A DNA stretch of 64,000 bases from the NCBI GenBank assembly GCA_963971305.1, contig OZ020304.1:76694355-76758354 (forward strand), written 5' to 3'. The translations under genes were made by a program, and so were the position numbers. This document shows, in pieces, positions 1 through 12,785 of the stretch. The notes below the pieces were generated by a model that was not told the origin of the DNA, did no database searches, and saw nothing but the letters and a program-made list of their open reading frames with translations. The DNA is from Arcuatula senhousia. Lineage: Eukaryota > Mollusca > Bivalvia > Mytilida > Mytilidae. Every line of letters begins with the position of its first letter. The stretch's first letter is position 1.

Positions 1-436
1 CACAAGTCGCCCAAAATCGCCTTGGATAGAGTTCCATTCAAATCAGTGCATCAAAGTAAGTCTAGAAATCAAATTTCGTTGAAATCGGACAAAGTTGATG
101 TTTTTAGGGGGGCGGGTGTAGTAAAATGGCCGCCATTTTGAAACCGTAAGTCGGATTTCAAATCCGGTCGCAGATTTGACCTCAGCATACCCGCTTTACC
201 CAGATGACCAATTTTCAAGACGATCCGAAGAAAAAAAATTTTCCGCCCACTTTTTCCGATGGCCGCCATTTTGAAACGGCGGCCATCTTGAAAATTTTAA
301 AAGTGCATTACACAACTTTGAATGACCCACTATCCAATCTCACAAGTGTTATTCAATTTCCTTGGACTGTTTTCTTGTATTAGGGAGGACAAATTCTCGA
401 TAAAGAATCAGAAGAATAATAATAATAAGAATAATT
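1..436 (+). mobile_element. Module of family F1, 5' end cut by window edge
   Basis: Starts inside the header tag AAGTCGCCCAAAA, so its first ~35 bases lie outside the window. The body carries AGGGGGGCGGGTGTAG, then GGCCGCCATTTTGAAA, and ends at GAATCAGAAGAATAATAATAAT. The same body recurs as complete modules at 5116, 5567, 6095, 6555, 7088 and 16165. The short open frames in it are not genes: they recur with the repeat and have no conserved protein pattern. Confidence 0.8.
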
Positions 437-721
437 ATATATAAATATACAAATTAATGTGGTAAAAACTTCTTTTGATAGTTTAGCCTTTATTATTTGT
501 TGCAGCAAAAAAATAAATATACCATTGGATTAAGACCTGTTTTTTCTAGAATCAAGTGTAAGATAATTTTGATAGAAGTTGTAATAAAATTGCAATCGGC
601 CTGTAAACTTTTGAAGCGGACAGGTTTTAAAATAGGTCATGGAAGCCATTATCTTCACCAGCAAGACAGAAATGTACTAGGGGATTTCCCAGTTTTAATC
701 AACCAATAATATCTCAGAAAG

Positions 722-917
722 CTTCACCCGGTGCAAGGTCAACAGCACCTGGTTTGACCCCTTGCAAGTTTATATCAATGTTATTTATAGATATTCACCT
801 GGTTAAACGCACTCATTTAACCTTTCCCTTCAGTATACTTATAAAGGAAGTATCTAGAGGATATTCCGAAAGATAAACCCGGTGTGAGGTCAAGAGCACC
901 CGGTTTGACCCCTTGGT
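722..917. repeat. Two diverged copies of a ~45-bp segment
   Basis: CACCCGGTGCAAGGTCAA at 725 and AACCCGGTGTGAGGTCAA at about 876 each continue into a GCACC(T/C)GGTTTGACCCCTTG segment. The copies lie about 155 bp apart in direct orientation. Function unknown. Confidence 0.6.
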
Positions 918-1169
918 ATAAAAAGGCAATTGAAATTTCACGTGGTCAGTTTTATGTAAACTGGCCATCAAAGAATCGATGTATTCGGGATTAATTGGTT
1001 TATCTGCTTTTTTTAGGTAAGTGTTTGTCATTTTAAAGAACATAATTATATGTTTTTTTATATTTGATATATATTTTAATTTTCAAACACGTCGATCTAG
1101 TTTTTATATATTTACAAAATGCATTTATTAAACTTTATTTTATTAGGGACAGACCGGGGCCTTGGTTTT

Positions 1170-1400
1170 TTGTTCTGGTCAGAATTTTTTTTTCCCGCGG
1201 TAGAAAATATTTATTTTTCGAAGGCGTCACAACAGAATATTTATTTTTTTCGTTATTATCAATGTTTTAGATGGTAGAAATCCTTCTTCAGAATATATTT
1301 TCTTCTTACTTTCTGCTGCCACAATTTTTTTTTCATCAAAATAATTTTCAGAATATTTTTTTTAAGGAAACCTTTCAAGATAAATGTCGGTCCCTTAGTG
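1170..1400 (+). repeat. T-rich dispersed repeat, copy 1
   Basis: Contains CTGGTCAGAATTTTTTTT and then GAAATCCTTCTTCAGAAT. The same two phrases, in the same order and orientation, occur near 34750-34860. The class of the repeat is not recognised. Confidence 0.5.
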
Positions 1401-4400
1401 AAATAGTTTGTACAATACTTGATGAGTCTTTAATAGACGAATCGCGCGCGCGTCAGGCTTAGCAAAATTTATTGTCTGGAACTTAGCAAAATTTATTGTC
1501 TGCAACTTTGTTGTTATTTTTACTTGTACAAAAACTTTTAACAATTATAACCTTTCGAGACAAGAAGGGAATATATTATCAATTACAATGTTTTTGTGTG
1601 GATTCAAAAAGTTTCATCGCTTTTTCTTCTGAATGCGCATATGCGAAATTGACAATGCTTACACAATTTGAGGGAAACTTTTCAAATATCAAAATTGTTG
1701 TAATATATTTATGTGTTTGTGTGTGTACATGAAGCATAGTTGCAAATCGAATTTTGGTTTAATGGTCGACTATTTTTCTCGAACGATTTGCTGTTTCGTT
1801 CAGAGCGGTTAAAAATTAGTTATATTTAACGGCAAAAAATTAGGCCTTGGTCTAGTGAAAAATCCAAGTAATAAAATTATTAATTTCGGGCGTGCGGCGT
1901 GTTGGTCGGAAAAATATTTTCGTAATAATTTCCTTGACAACTACTTATCACAGCCTCTTGATATTTGGTATGCAGCATCACCATTAGCTCTTATAACATT
2001 AGTTACGATAACCTACCCGTACCCTGAGGCCTCCGTTTGGGGTATGATTCCCATCCATTACTTTCAACGATGGATGAAGCAAAACCATTTTGCGGCGCTT
2101 GAGGAGTGCCGCGCTGGCGTCTGTAGAATTTGTTATTTTACACCATAGTGAATTATCATATTAGCTTTCGAAGTCTTACATTGTAATTAACGTTATTAAA
2201 GTTATGATATTGATATTGAATTTTAGAAGTTTTTAAAGTTTAAGACTAGCGTAAAAACGAAAATATCCTACAGTGAAGGGTTTATCTGGAAATTTATAAA
2301 CATATTAGATTGAAGTATCCTCAAACACATTCTGGTATATGAAAGTATACAATTTTAGTTAGTTATTGCTTTACTCCCAAGCAGCACGATTTCGGGTATA
2401 TCCGGGAAGAGGTGATGTAATGAATATGAAATGATGATGAAGTGGAGGAAATGGGGACACAAGGCCAATTGGGTAGGAGAGTTTTGACTGCCATTGAACT
2501 GAAGGAGTGATGGGTTGGGACGGGAAATTTTGCCTTCTGCATGGGGATCCTACGGGTCCTACTCTTACCGAGACCTGCAGCAGGATTCTTTAACGTGCAA
2601 GGAACGTGACATTTTTCCCAACACGGTGTATCAATATGGTGTGCGGTCAGGTTTTCGCATTATCGCCTTACGATCCCGCATCTCTCGATGTCAGGGCTGC
2701 TCCATTCAACCACCTGGGGCACACATCCCAGTCGCTTTGTGGGCAAAGCGGTCTGACCTGATGTCAGGTTTCTGAGCGCTCTTAAGAATTATTATTAGAA
2801 TTATTTTAGAATTATTTATTGTCAAAACAGATTTTAAAATTACAATAAATGGTTATAACACATTAATACATGTACATACATTCTTAAATCAAATGAAATT
2901 AAAGACTATATATAGTAATAAACCTTGGGTGGTGGCAACTCAATAAAACGACAAAATTGATCATGCATTATTCCTGCATGTATATATTTAATCATGAAAG
3001 CCTTTCATTATTTGAATATAAATATAAGGTTTTTTTTCCAAATTTCATACAAATGTAGGGTGACCATAATTAAGTGGACTTTTACCGACAAGCTTAGCAC
3101 TGCTGCTGGCCTATTCGCCACCCAGAACCCGCATGGGTTTTAAAATATACAAAAAGATAAGTGAAAGTGTGTTTGAAAAAAATGTTTTTGCTCCTTTGAG
3201 GTCAACAGGCTGGAATGGTAACCCTCACAATAGAAATAAAGTAGGGAGGTTTACATTAACTTGGGATTTGATTTTAGGTGTGTTGCTCATCTACTTCCTG
3301 TCATGTTTAACGAAATCTTATCATTTTTGTCGTTGATCCATTATTTAAACTTTGCTACCAAAATATTTTGCATCATGCAAAACGTTGAGGAAAACAACTG
3401 AACAAGCCCGCCTCTTTTCAAATCGTAGGTTTCTTATAAAAAGAGATTTAAATCAAGATGCATCATTTTTCATTGAACTTTGTAAATACTTTTTATAAAC
3501 ATGTATAAAGTCTTTTGATCAATTTATAAGAAGTTAACCGGATGAAATATTGCTTCTATATGTTTTGTTTTTAAGTGTGGGATTGTGTTTATTGTATGCT
3601 TTAAAATATAATAACAAAAGTAACCGAAATATTTCTATGTGAACTCATTCGACTATAGACTGAAGCATTTAATCCTTACATTAAAACATGTTTTCTTTTC
3701 AAAGGGATGTCGCAGATATATACAAAGGTCGAGTTTTAACCATACAAATAACCGCATCCTTTTATGTAGCAGTTTGATAAGTAAAAGTTAAAACGTTGAG
3801 TCTATTATCATTTTTATTTATTTATTGTAGAAATATACCTAAAAGCAATGAGGACAAACAGTCAAGTTTCGCGATACAGATAATAGACCGTTTTTATGTT
3901 CAGTTGATGGAAATATATGTAAAGTGGGTCTTATAGAAGTAAAAGAAGCACACATACTGACATAAGAGGAATTCGACCATGTCAGGAAACCATTGCAGGA
4001 ATATTTTTACTCAACTAGGACGTCAGACCGATTATATAATAAAAAGATACACATATGACTGTGTGAAAAAATGGAAACTAAAACCTGATTGGGGAAGCTT
4101 ACCATTACCTTGAATTGTCTATGCACGTATTAAAGAGAATGGGCTCTTTTCACCTTCAACAAACATAGATATTTCAATGACTTCGATCCATAGCATTTTT
4201 TTTACTTTGTCAGCTCTTTTCCTGGTATATTGAAAACCAAAAAAAAAGACAATAGTGAGATTTTTCATGTCTATTGTGAAGAGGGAGGACACGACACTTT
4301 TGTTTATCAAAGATAAATGTCATATGAATAAATAAAAACACTATATTAGTAGAAGCTTTTATTTGTTTTTGCATCATTCTTTAAATATTATTCTATTGAT

Positions 4401-4925
4401 TTATTTCTTGTTGTCTGTATATTGTTCAACTATTCTCAAGTCAATCTTTGAACTTGCTAGACTTCTTTGCTAGCCTGTGGGCGATGATGGTCTAATTTGT
4501 TTAACAAGTTATTGTACACCATAATGATTAATATTTGGTATGCAGTTGCATAAGTATCAGTACATATCAAAATCAAAAGCGTTTCATCTTTATGTTCCTA
4601 AAGCCACGATCGAATGACCAAAATAATCACCTATTCAAACAATACAACAAACAAAAACACATTATACAATCGCCAAAACCGCTATCAGCAACATGAACTC
4701 ATGACGAAGTGAGAATGAACTGTGCACCCAGGTAAAACTTTATTTCCACTTCTACTTCATAGCTGGGATAAAAAAATGTACAATATTTAACTGCATTTCA
4801 GGTTATCTGAAAGGGTAGCAAGTACCTGTTAATCATAAAACAGCGCATACATTTTAGTGGACAATACATAAATATTTGAAAGAAATCAAAAACCCCTTTG
4901 TATATTTATATACACGGTCACACTT

Positions 4926-5108
4926 GTAATAATAATAATAATAAGAAACGGTGCAAAAACAATAAGTCTCCCAAACTTTGTTTTGGGCGACTTAATAAGA
5001 AACGGTGCAAAAACAATAAGTCTCCCAAACTTCGTTTTGGGCGACTTAATAATAATAAGAAACAGAGTAAAAACAATATATCTCCCAAACATAGTGTTTG
5101 GGAGATAT
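4926..5108 (+). repeat. Array of three tag hairpins (F1, F1, F2)
   Basis: Hairpins at 4964-4993, 5018-5047 and 5078-5108 are separated by (AAT)n. Each is preceded by a leader of the form GAAACGGTGCAAAAACAATA (F1) or GAAACAGAGTAAAAACAATA (F2). The first two have right arm TTTTGGGCGACTT, the reverse complement of the F1 header tag. The third is a near-perfect palindrome with arms ATATCTCCCAAACA, the F2 tag. Confidence 0.9.
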
Positions 5109-5115
5109 AATAATA

Positions 5116-5566
5116 ACTAGGTATAATTGTGTTGGGATGCCAACACACAAGTCGCCCAAAATCGCCTTGGATAGAGTTCCATTCAAATCAGTGCGTCAAA
5201 ATAAGTCTAAAAATCAAATTTCGTTCAAATCGGACTAAGTTGACATTTTCAGGGGGGCGGGTGTAGTAAAATGGCCGCCATTTTGAAACTGTAAGTCGGA
5301 TTTCAAATCCGGTCGCAGATTTGAGCTCAGCATACCCGCTTTACCCAGATGACCAATTTTCAAGACGATCCGATGAAAAAAAATTTTCCGCCCACTTTTT
5401 CCGACGGCCGCCATTTTGAAACGGCGGCCATCTTGAAAATTTTAAAAGTGCATTACACAACTTTGAGTGACCCACTATCCAATCCAAAAAGTGTTATTCA
5501 ATTTCCTTGAACCGTTTTCTTGTATTAGGGAGGACAAATTCTCGATAAAGAATCAGAAGAATAATA
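5116..5566 (+). mobile_element. F1 module A
   Basis: The header begins ACTAGGTATAATTG, followed by hairpin TGTGTTGGGATGCCAACACA (5128-5147) and tag AAGTCGCCCAAAA (5149-5161). The body is the F1 type with one GGCCGCCATTTT block and a facing CGGCGGCCAT block. It ends in GAAGAATAATAA and abuts the next header directly. Confidence 0.85.
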
Positions 5567-6084
5567 ACTAGCTATAATTTGTGTTGGGATGCCAACACAC
5601 AAGTCGCCCAAAATCGCCTTAGATACTATTTCTTCCCATTCAGTACAATAAAATATGTATAGAAATCAAATTTCATTGAAATCGGACAAAATTCACATTT
5701 TTGAGGGGGGCGGGTGTAGTAAAATGGCCGCCATTTTGTAACCGTAAGTCAGATTTCAAATCCGGTCGCAGATTTGAACTCAGCATACCCGCTTTACCCA
5801 GATGACCAATTTTCAAAACGATCCGATGAAAAAAAAATTTCCGCCCACTTTTTCCGATGGCCGCCATTTTGAAACGGCGGCCATCTTGAAATTTTCAAAA
5901 CTTGATTGCACGCCTTTAGGTAACCCACTATCCAATCCAACAAGTGTTATTCAATTTCCTTGAACCGTTTTCTTGTATTAGGGAGGACAGCTTTACGATT
6001 AAGAATCAGAAGAATAATAATAATAATAATAATAAGAAACGGTGCAAAAACAATAAGTCCCCAAAACTATGTTTTGGGCGACTT
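5567..6084 (+). mobile_element. F1 module B with its own 3' tag hairpin
   Basis: Header at 5567 (ACTAGCTATAATTTG), F1 hairpin and tag, then the F1 body. After (AAT)n comes the leader and a hairpin at 6055-6084 whose right arm TTTTGGGCGACTT is the reverse complement of the header tag. This is a complete header-body-hairpin unit. Confidence 0.85.
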
Positions 6085-6094
6085 AATAAGAATA

Positions 6095-6554
6095 ACTAGG
6101 TATAATTGTGTTGGGATGCCAACACACAAGTCGCCCAAAATCGCCTTGGATAGAGTTCCATTCAAATCAGTGCATCAAAATAAGTCTAGAAATCAAATTT
6201 CGTTGAAATCGGACAAAGTTGACGTTTTTAGGGGGGCGGGTGTAGTAAAATGGCCGCCATTTTGAAACCGTAAGTCGGATTTCAAATCCGGTCGCAGATT
6301 TGAGTTCAGCATACCCGCTTTACCCAGATGACCAATTTTCAAGACGATCCGATGAAAAAAAATTTTCCGCCCACTTTTTCCGATGGCCGCCATTTTGAAA
6401 CGGCGGCCATGTTGAAAATTTTAAAAGTGCATTACACAACTTTGAGTGACCCACTATCCAATCTCACAAGTGTCATTCAATTTCCTTGGACCGTTTTCTT
6501 GTATTAGGGAGGACAACTTTACGATAAAGAATCAGAAGAATAATAATAATAATA
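6095..6554 (+). mobile_element. F1 module C
   Basis: Same header, tag and body order as module A; it ends in (AAT)n directly at the next header. Confidence 0.85.
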
Positions 6555-7001
6555 ATAACTAGGTATAATTGTGTTGGGATGCCAACACACAAGTCGCCCA
6601 AAATTGCCTTGGATAGAGTTCCATTCAAATCAGTGCATCAAAAGAAGTCTAGAAATCAAATTTCGTTGAAATCGGACAAAGTTGACGTTTTTAGGGGGGG
6701 CGGGTGTAGTAAAATGGCCGCCATTTTGAAACCGGAAGTCGGATTTCAAATCCGGTCGCAGATTTGAATTCAGCATACCTGCTTTACCCAGATGACCAAT
6801 TTTCAAGACGATCCGATGAAAAAAAAATTTCCGCCCACTTTTTCCGACGGCCGCCATTTTGAAACGGCGGCCATCTTGAAAATTTCAAAACATGATTACA
6901 CGCCTTTGAGTGACCCACTATCCAATCCAACAAGTGTTATTCAATTTCCTTGAACTGTTTTCTTGTATTAGGGAGGACAACTTTACGATAAAGAATCAGA
7001 A

Positions 7002-7034
<33 letters not shown>

Positions 7035-7083
7035 GAAACGGTGCAAAAACAATAAGTCTCCCAAACTTTGTTTTGGGCGACTT
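6555..7083 (+). mobile_element. F1 module D with 3' tag hairpin
   Basis: F1 header and body, then (AAT)n of about ten units, the leader, and the cognate F1 hairpin at 7054-7083. Confidence 0.85.
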
Positions 7084-7087
7084 AATA

Positions 7088-7547
7088 ACTAGGTATAATT
7101 GTGTTGGGATGCCAACACACAAGTCGCCCAAAATCGCCTTGGATAGAGTTCCATTCAAATCAGTGCATCAAAATAAGTCAAGAAATCAAATTTCGTTGAA
7201 ATCGGACAAAGTTGACGTTTTTAGGGGGGCGGGTGTAGTAAAATGGCCGCCATTTTGAAACCGTAAGTCGGATTCCAAATCCGGTCGCAGATTTGAGCTC
7301 AGCATACCCGCTTTACCCAGATGACCAATTTTCAAGACGATCCGATGAAAAAAAAATTTCCGCCCACTTTTTCCGATGGCCGCCATTTTGAAACGGCGGC
7401 CATCTTGAAAATTTTAAAAGTGCATTACACAACTTTGAGTGACCCACTATCTAATCCAAAAAGTGTTATTCAATTTCCTTGAACCGTTTTCTTGTATTAG
7501 GGAGGACAGCTTCATGATTAAGAATCAGAAGAATAATAATAATAATA
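7088..7547 (+). mobile_element. F1 module E
   Basis: F1 header at 7088; body nearly the same as modules A-D; ends in (AAT)n before a family-2 header. Confidence 0.85.
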
Positions 7548-8085
7548 ACAAGTACTGACTGTGTTGGGGATGCCCAACACAAAAATGTCTCCCAAACGAA
7601 CGCATTTTTGATACTGTATTCTAATTCGTCATCCATTGAAACCCCTAGAAATGAAATTTCATTGAAATCGAAGCACATTGACAAATTTTGCATTTTTGGG
7701 CCCGAAAAATCACATTTTCGTGAATAACTCGAAAACCGTAAATATCGCTCCGAAATTTTTTTTCGTATTATTAATGAGCTCCTTTTGCTCTATTAACCTA
7801 CAAAATTTCAGAACCCTGCGCACCTAGGTTACCGAGATATTGAAATGTCCTATTTCATGAACTTTCGCTAATAACGCGGAAACGGCGGCCATTTTGAAAA
7901 TTTTTAAAAGGTTGTGCACTCCTCCAGTAATCCATCTACCATTATACAATGTTTTGTTCAAATCCTTCGAGGCATTTCCGAGAAAAGTGCCGGACACGTT
8001 CATGGCGGAGAAAGAAGAAAAAGAATAATAATAATAAGAAACGGAGTAAAAACAATATGTCTCCAAACTTTCGTTTGGGAGACAT
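7548..8085 (+). mobile_element. F2-variant module with matching 3' tag hairpin
   Basis: The header starts ACAAGTACTGACTG, then hairpin TGTGTTGGGGATGCCCAACACA and tag ATGTCTCCCAAACG. The body has CTCGAAAACCGTAAATATCGCT and ACCCTGCGCACCTAGGT, shared with F4. At 8057-8085 a hairpin follows; its right arm CGTTTGGGAGACAT is the exact reverse complement of the header tag, while its left arm ATGTCTCCAAAC lacks one C. Confidence 0.85.
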
Positions 8086-8112
8086 AATAATAAGAAACGG
8101 TGCAAAAACAAT

Positions 8113-8205
8113 AAGTCCCCAAAACTATGTTTTGGGCGACTTAATAATAATAATAAGAAACGGTGCAAAAACAATAAGTCTCCCAAACTTTGTTTTGGGC
8201 GACTT
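8113..8205 (+). repeat. Two F1 tag hairpins
   Basis: Hairpins at 8113-8142 and 8176-8205, both with right arm TTTTGGGCGACTT, each after a GAAACGGTGC leader and separated by (AAT)n. No F1 body lies next to them on the left, so they are 3'-end-only copies. Confidence 0.85.
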
Positions 8206-8212
8206 AATAATA

Positions 8213-9447
8213 ACTAGTTCTAATTGTGATCGCAAGCGAGTCACATACATGTCCCCTCACGTACCCCTCTTTGACAATATTTCTGGCTTTTGTCGGAACC
8301 CTGTTTAAGCAATGACGCCCTTATCATTCCATTGAAGCACCCTTTTTACAAGCATTGGTAGCGTACTTGTAAACTATTGTAGTGACTAGCGAGCATAACT
8401 ACCGCTCTCGTCCTCTACAATGGAGCCACTCTTCAATGAAATGCTAAAAACGTTACGGAGAAGCTTTTGGTTGACATCCATATGAGATATTATTCTCCCT
8501 TAATCTCATATAGTCGAGAAGAGTCACACAGTCGCATCCAAAAGCTGTTGCATCGGACCATAAACAAAATTTGATGCTAAAAATGAACTCCCCATACCAC
8601 AATTACCCTGTATATTAATTTTCATTAAAATCGGAATAACTTTAATTTTGGCGGGAAATGGCGACCATTTTGAAAATGGCCGACGATAGAAAAATTTTGA
8701 TGTCAAAAATCATCTCGCCATACCACTATTACCTTATATACCAATTTTCGTCAAAATCGGAGTAACTTTACTTTTGGCGGGAAATGGCGGCCATTTTGAA
8801 AATGGCCGACGATAAAAAAAATTTTGATGTCAAAAATCATCTCGCCATACTATTATTACCTTATATACCAATTTTCATCAAAATCGGAGCAAGTTTAAAT
8901 TTTGGCGGGAAATTTTAGCCGCCATTTTGAAAATGGCCGCCAAAAAATTTTTTCGATACCAAAAATGAACTCGGCATACCACTATTACCTTGAAAACCGA
9001 TTTTCATTAAGAAATAACAAAGTTAAGAATTTTTACATTACTATTACAAAATACAAAATACAAAGAAAGATAACTCAATCTTACCAAAAAAATAAATTTC
9101 GATTTTTTGCAAAATTTTGAAAACGGTAAGTCCGATTTTCAAAATTTTTTTTTTAAATGAAAGGTATTGAATGTCCGCACTTACCCTATAAAGGAATTTT
9201 TCCTAACCCTGCCGGATCAGAAATGCCAGGAAAAATTCAACTTCGGTTTCGAGGAGCCATTTTGAGGCCCTTTTTTGACCTATAAGGGGTCGTTCGATTT
9301 CGACGAAAAATACAAAAAGCACAATTTCCCATTCCATACTCTTGATTTATGAAGTTTCAGCTTCCTACCTTAAAAGATGTTGAAAAAATGAGGTGGACAA
9401 GTTCACGGTCCAGAATACCGAGAAAAATAATAATAATAATAATAATA
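8213..9447 (+). mobile_element. F3 module G with internal tandem repeats
   Basis: Header ACTAGTTCTAATTG, hairpin-like TGTGATCGCAAGCGAGTCACA, tag ATGTCCCC. From about 8570 a ~120-bp block repeats. It contains TTTTGGCGGGAAA followed at once by TGGCGGCCATTTTGAAA. The 3' part (from ~9130) has a fixed segment with GCCGGATCAGAAATGCCAGG. Ends in (AAT)n. Confidence 0.8.
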
Positions 9448-11509
9448 ACTAGTTCTAATTGTGATCGCAAGCGAGTCACATAAATGTCCCCTCACGTACC
9501 CCTCTTTGTCAATATGTCTCTTGGCATTTGAGACTTTATATACCCAATATTCATCAAAATAGGAGTAAGTTTAATTTTGGCGGGAAAGGGCGGCCATTTT
9601 CAAAATGGCCGACTACAAATAAAACTCAATGTAAAAAATCAACTCGCCATACCACTATTGCCTTATCTACAAATTTTCATCAAAATCGGAGTAAATTTAA
9701 TTTTGGCGGGAAACGGCGGCCATTTTGAAATTGGCCAACAATAAAAAAATTTTGATGTCAAAAATAAACTCACCATACCACAATAACCTTATATACCAAT
9801 TTTCATTAAAATCGGAGTAACTTTGATTTTTGGCGGGAAACGGCGGCCATGATGAAAATGGCCGACGAAATAAAATTTTCGATATCAAAAATCAACTCGC
9901 CATAGCACTATTACTTTATATACCAATTTTCATCAAAATCAGAGTAACTTTAACTTTGGCGGGAAAGGGCGGCCATTTTGAAAATGGCCGACAATAAAAA
10001 AAAATGTATGTCAAAAATCAACTCGCCATACCACTATTACTTTATATACCAATTTTCGTCAAAATCGGAGTAACTTTAATTTTGGCGGGAAAAGGCGGCC
10101 ATTTTGAAAATGGCTGTTGATAAAAAAAATTTGATGTCAAAAATCAACTCACCATACCACTCTTACCATATATACCAATTTTCATCAAAATCGGAGCAAG
10201 TTTAAATTTTGGCGGGAAAATGGCAGCCATTTTAGCCGCCATTTTGAAAATGGCCGCCAAAAAAATTTTCGATACCAAAAATGAACTCGGCATACCACTA
10301 TTACCTTTGTAAACCAATTTTCAATAAGAAATAACAAAGTTGAAAATTTTTACATTACTATTATAAAATACAAAGAACAAAGAAAGATAACTCAATCTTA
10401 CAAAAAAATTAATTTTCAATTTTTTGCAAAATTTTGAAAACGGTAAGTCCGATTTTCAAAATTTTTTTTTTAAACGGCGGGAAACGGCGGCCATTTTTAA
10501 AATGGCCGACAATAAAAATATTTCGATGTCAAAAATCAACTCGCCATACATATATTACCTTATATACCAATATTCGTTAAAATCTGAGTAAATTTAATTT
10601 TGGCGGGAAACGGCGGGCATTTTGAAAATGGCCGACGATAAAAAAATTTTGATGTCAAAAATCAACTTGCCATACCACTATTACCTTATATACCAATTTT
10701 CATTAAAATCGGAGTAATTTTAATTTTGGCGGGAAATGGCGGCCATTTTGAAAATGGCGGCCCAATTTCGCTTCCAAAATTGAACTCGGCATACCACTAT
10801 CACCTTGTAAACCAATTTTCATCAAAATCAGAATAACTTTAATTTTGGCGGGAAACGGCGGCCATTTTGAAAATGGCCGACGATAAAAAAAATTTGATGT
10901 CAAAAATCAACTCGCCATACCACAATTACCTTATATACCAATTTTCATTAAAATCGGAGTAATTTTAATTTAGGCGGGAAATGGCTGCCATTTTTAAAAT
11001 GGCCGCCCAAAAAAATTTTTCGATTCCAAAATTGAACTCGTCATACCACTATTACCTTGTAAACCAATTTTCATTAAGAAATAACAAAGTTGAGAATTTT
11101 TTTCATTAATATCACAAATTATATGGTACAAAGAAAGATAACTCAATCTTACAAAAAAAATAATTTTCGATTTTTTGCAAAATTTTGAAAACGGTAAGTC
11201 CGATTTTCAAAATTTTTTTTTTAAATGAAAGGTATTGTATATCCGCACTTAACCTATATGGGAATTTTTCCTACCCCTGCCGGATCAGAAATGCCAGGAA
11301 AAATTCAACTTCGGTTTCGAGGAGCCATTTTGAGGCCCTTTTTTAACCTATATGGGGTCGTTCGATTTCGGCGAAAAATACAAAAAGCACAATTTCCCAT
11401 TCCATACTCTTGATTTATGAATTTTCAGCTTCCTACCTTGAAGGATGTCGAAAAAATGAGGTGGACAAGTTCACGATCCAGAATACCGAGAATAATAATA
11501 ATAATAATA
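9448..11509 (+). mobile_element. F3 module H, long copy
   Basis: Same header as module G. It holds about a dozen ~120-bp internal repeats (roughly 9540-11090) with GGCGGGAAA-NGGCGGCCATTTT. The fixed 3' segment is near 11160-11480. The segment just before the 3' part also occurs at ~10270-10480, suggesting internal duplication. Ends in (AAT)n. Confidence 0.8.
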
Positions 11510-12021
11510 ACTAGTGTTGACTGTGTTGGGGATGCCCAACACAAAAATATCTCCCAAACGTACGCAAACTGTCACTCTTGCATAAATTTTGACATCGCAT
11601 CGTAACTCGCCATCGTTTGAAACCCCTAGATACCAAATTTTGTCGAAATCGTAGAATTTTTACAATTTTCCCATTTTTGGGCCCGAAAAATCACATTTTC
11701 GTGAATAACTCGAAAACCGTAAATATCGCTTCAAATTTTTTTTTCGTATTATTAAAAAGCTCTTTTTGCTCTATTTACCTGCAAAATTTCAGAACCCTGC
11801 GCACCTAGGTAACCGAGATATCGCAATGTCCTATATTATGACCTTTCCCTGTTTCCATGGAAACGGTGGCCATTTTGAAAATTCCGAAAATTGCATGCAC
11901 ACCTCTGAGACCCACCCTATCACCATACAAAGTTTCATAATGATCCATTCAGTAGTTTTTGAGAACCGGTTCGGAAAGGTTCATGTCCGGAAGAAGAAAA
12001 AAAAGAATAATAATAATAATA
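11510..12021 (+). mobile_element. F2 module I
   Basis: Header ACTAGTGTTGACTG, perfect hairpin TGTGTTGGGGATGCCCAACACA, tag ATATCTCCCAAACG. The body shares CTCGAAAACCGTAAATATCGCT with F4. It ends with GGTTCATGTCCGGAAGAAG and (AAT)n. Confidence 0.85.
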
Positions 12022-12582
12022 ACTAGTGTTGACTGTGTTGGGGATGCCCAACACAAAAATATCTCCCAAACGTTCGCATACTGTCACTCTTGCATAAATT
12101 TTGACATCGCAACCTAACTCGCCATCATTTTAAACCTCTAGATACCAAATATTGTCAAAATCGGAGCATTTTGACATTTTTCCCAGTTTGGGGACCGTAA
12201 AATCACATTTTCGTGAATAACTCGAAAACTGTAAACATCGCTTCGAAATTTTTTTTCGTATTATTAAACAGCTCCTTTTGCTCAATTTACCTGCAAAATT
12301 TCAGAACCCTGCGCACCTAGGTAACCGAGATATCGCAATGTCCTATATTATGACCTTATATTGTTTCCATGGAAACGGCAGCCATTTTGAAAATTCTGAT
12401 TTTTGCATTCCCACCTTTAAGACCCCCTCTACCACCATACAAAGTTTCATGAAGATCCATTTAGTAGTTTTTGAGAACCGGTCCGGACACGTTCATGTCC
12501 GGAAGAAAAAAAAAGAATAATAATAATAATAAGAAACAGAGTAAAAACAATATATCTCCCAAACATAGTGTTTGGGAGATAT
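12022..12582 (+). mobile_element. F2 module J with 3' tag hairpin
   Basis: Close copy of module I. After (AAT)n comes the leader GAAACAGAGTAAAAACAAT and the hairpin at 12552-12582 with arms ATATCTCCCAAACA, matching the header tag. Confidence 0.85.
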
Positions 12583-12606
12583 AATAAGAAACGGAATAAA
12601 AACAAT

Positions 12607-12775
12607 ATATCTCCCAAACATAGTGTTTGGGAGATATAATAATAATAATAAGAAACCGAGCAAAAACAATATGTCCCCGACACTTCGTGTTCGGGGACAT
12701 AATAATAATAATAATAATAATAATAAGAAACCGAGCAAAAACAATATGTCCCCGACACTTCGTGTTCGGGGACAT
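12607..12775 (+). repeat. Tag hairpins F2, F3, F3
   Basis: Hairpins at 12607-12637 (F2), 12671-12700 and 12746-12775 (F3, arms ATGTCCCCGACAC and GTGTTCGGGGACAT). The F3 leaders read GAAACCGAGC rather than GAAACGGTGC, so the leader varies with the family. Confidence 0.85.
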
Positions 12776-12785
12776 AATAATAATA

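Larger units (their letters stand above)
437..4917. other. AT-rich stretch with no supported gene
   Basis: No exon series or known domain was recognised on either strand. It holds an open frame of 97 codons at 1855-2148 (+) with no recognisable family. It also holds a duplicated segment (see 722 and 877), a T-rich segment near 1177-1400 related to one near 34.75-34.9 kb, and a GATGATG/AAGTGG segment near 2430-2480 that loosely resembles 24.18-24.27 kb. The terminal vasohibin exon was looked for here and not seen. Confidence 0.5.

Noticed and set aside
1064..1462. Small coding genes in T-rich frames (and the similar frames near 34.5 kb)
   Set aside because: Both belong to one low-complexity dispersed repeat rich in TTTATT and carry no conserved protein pattern.
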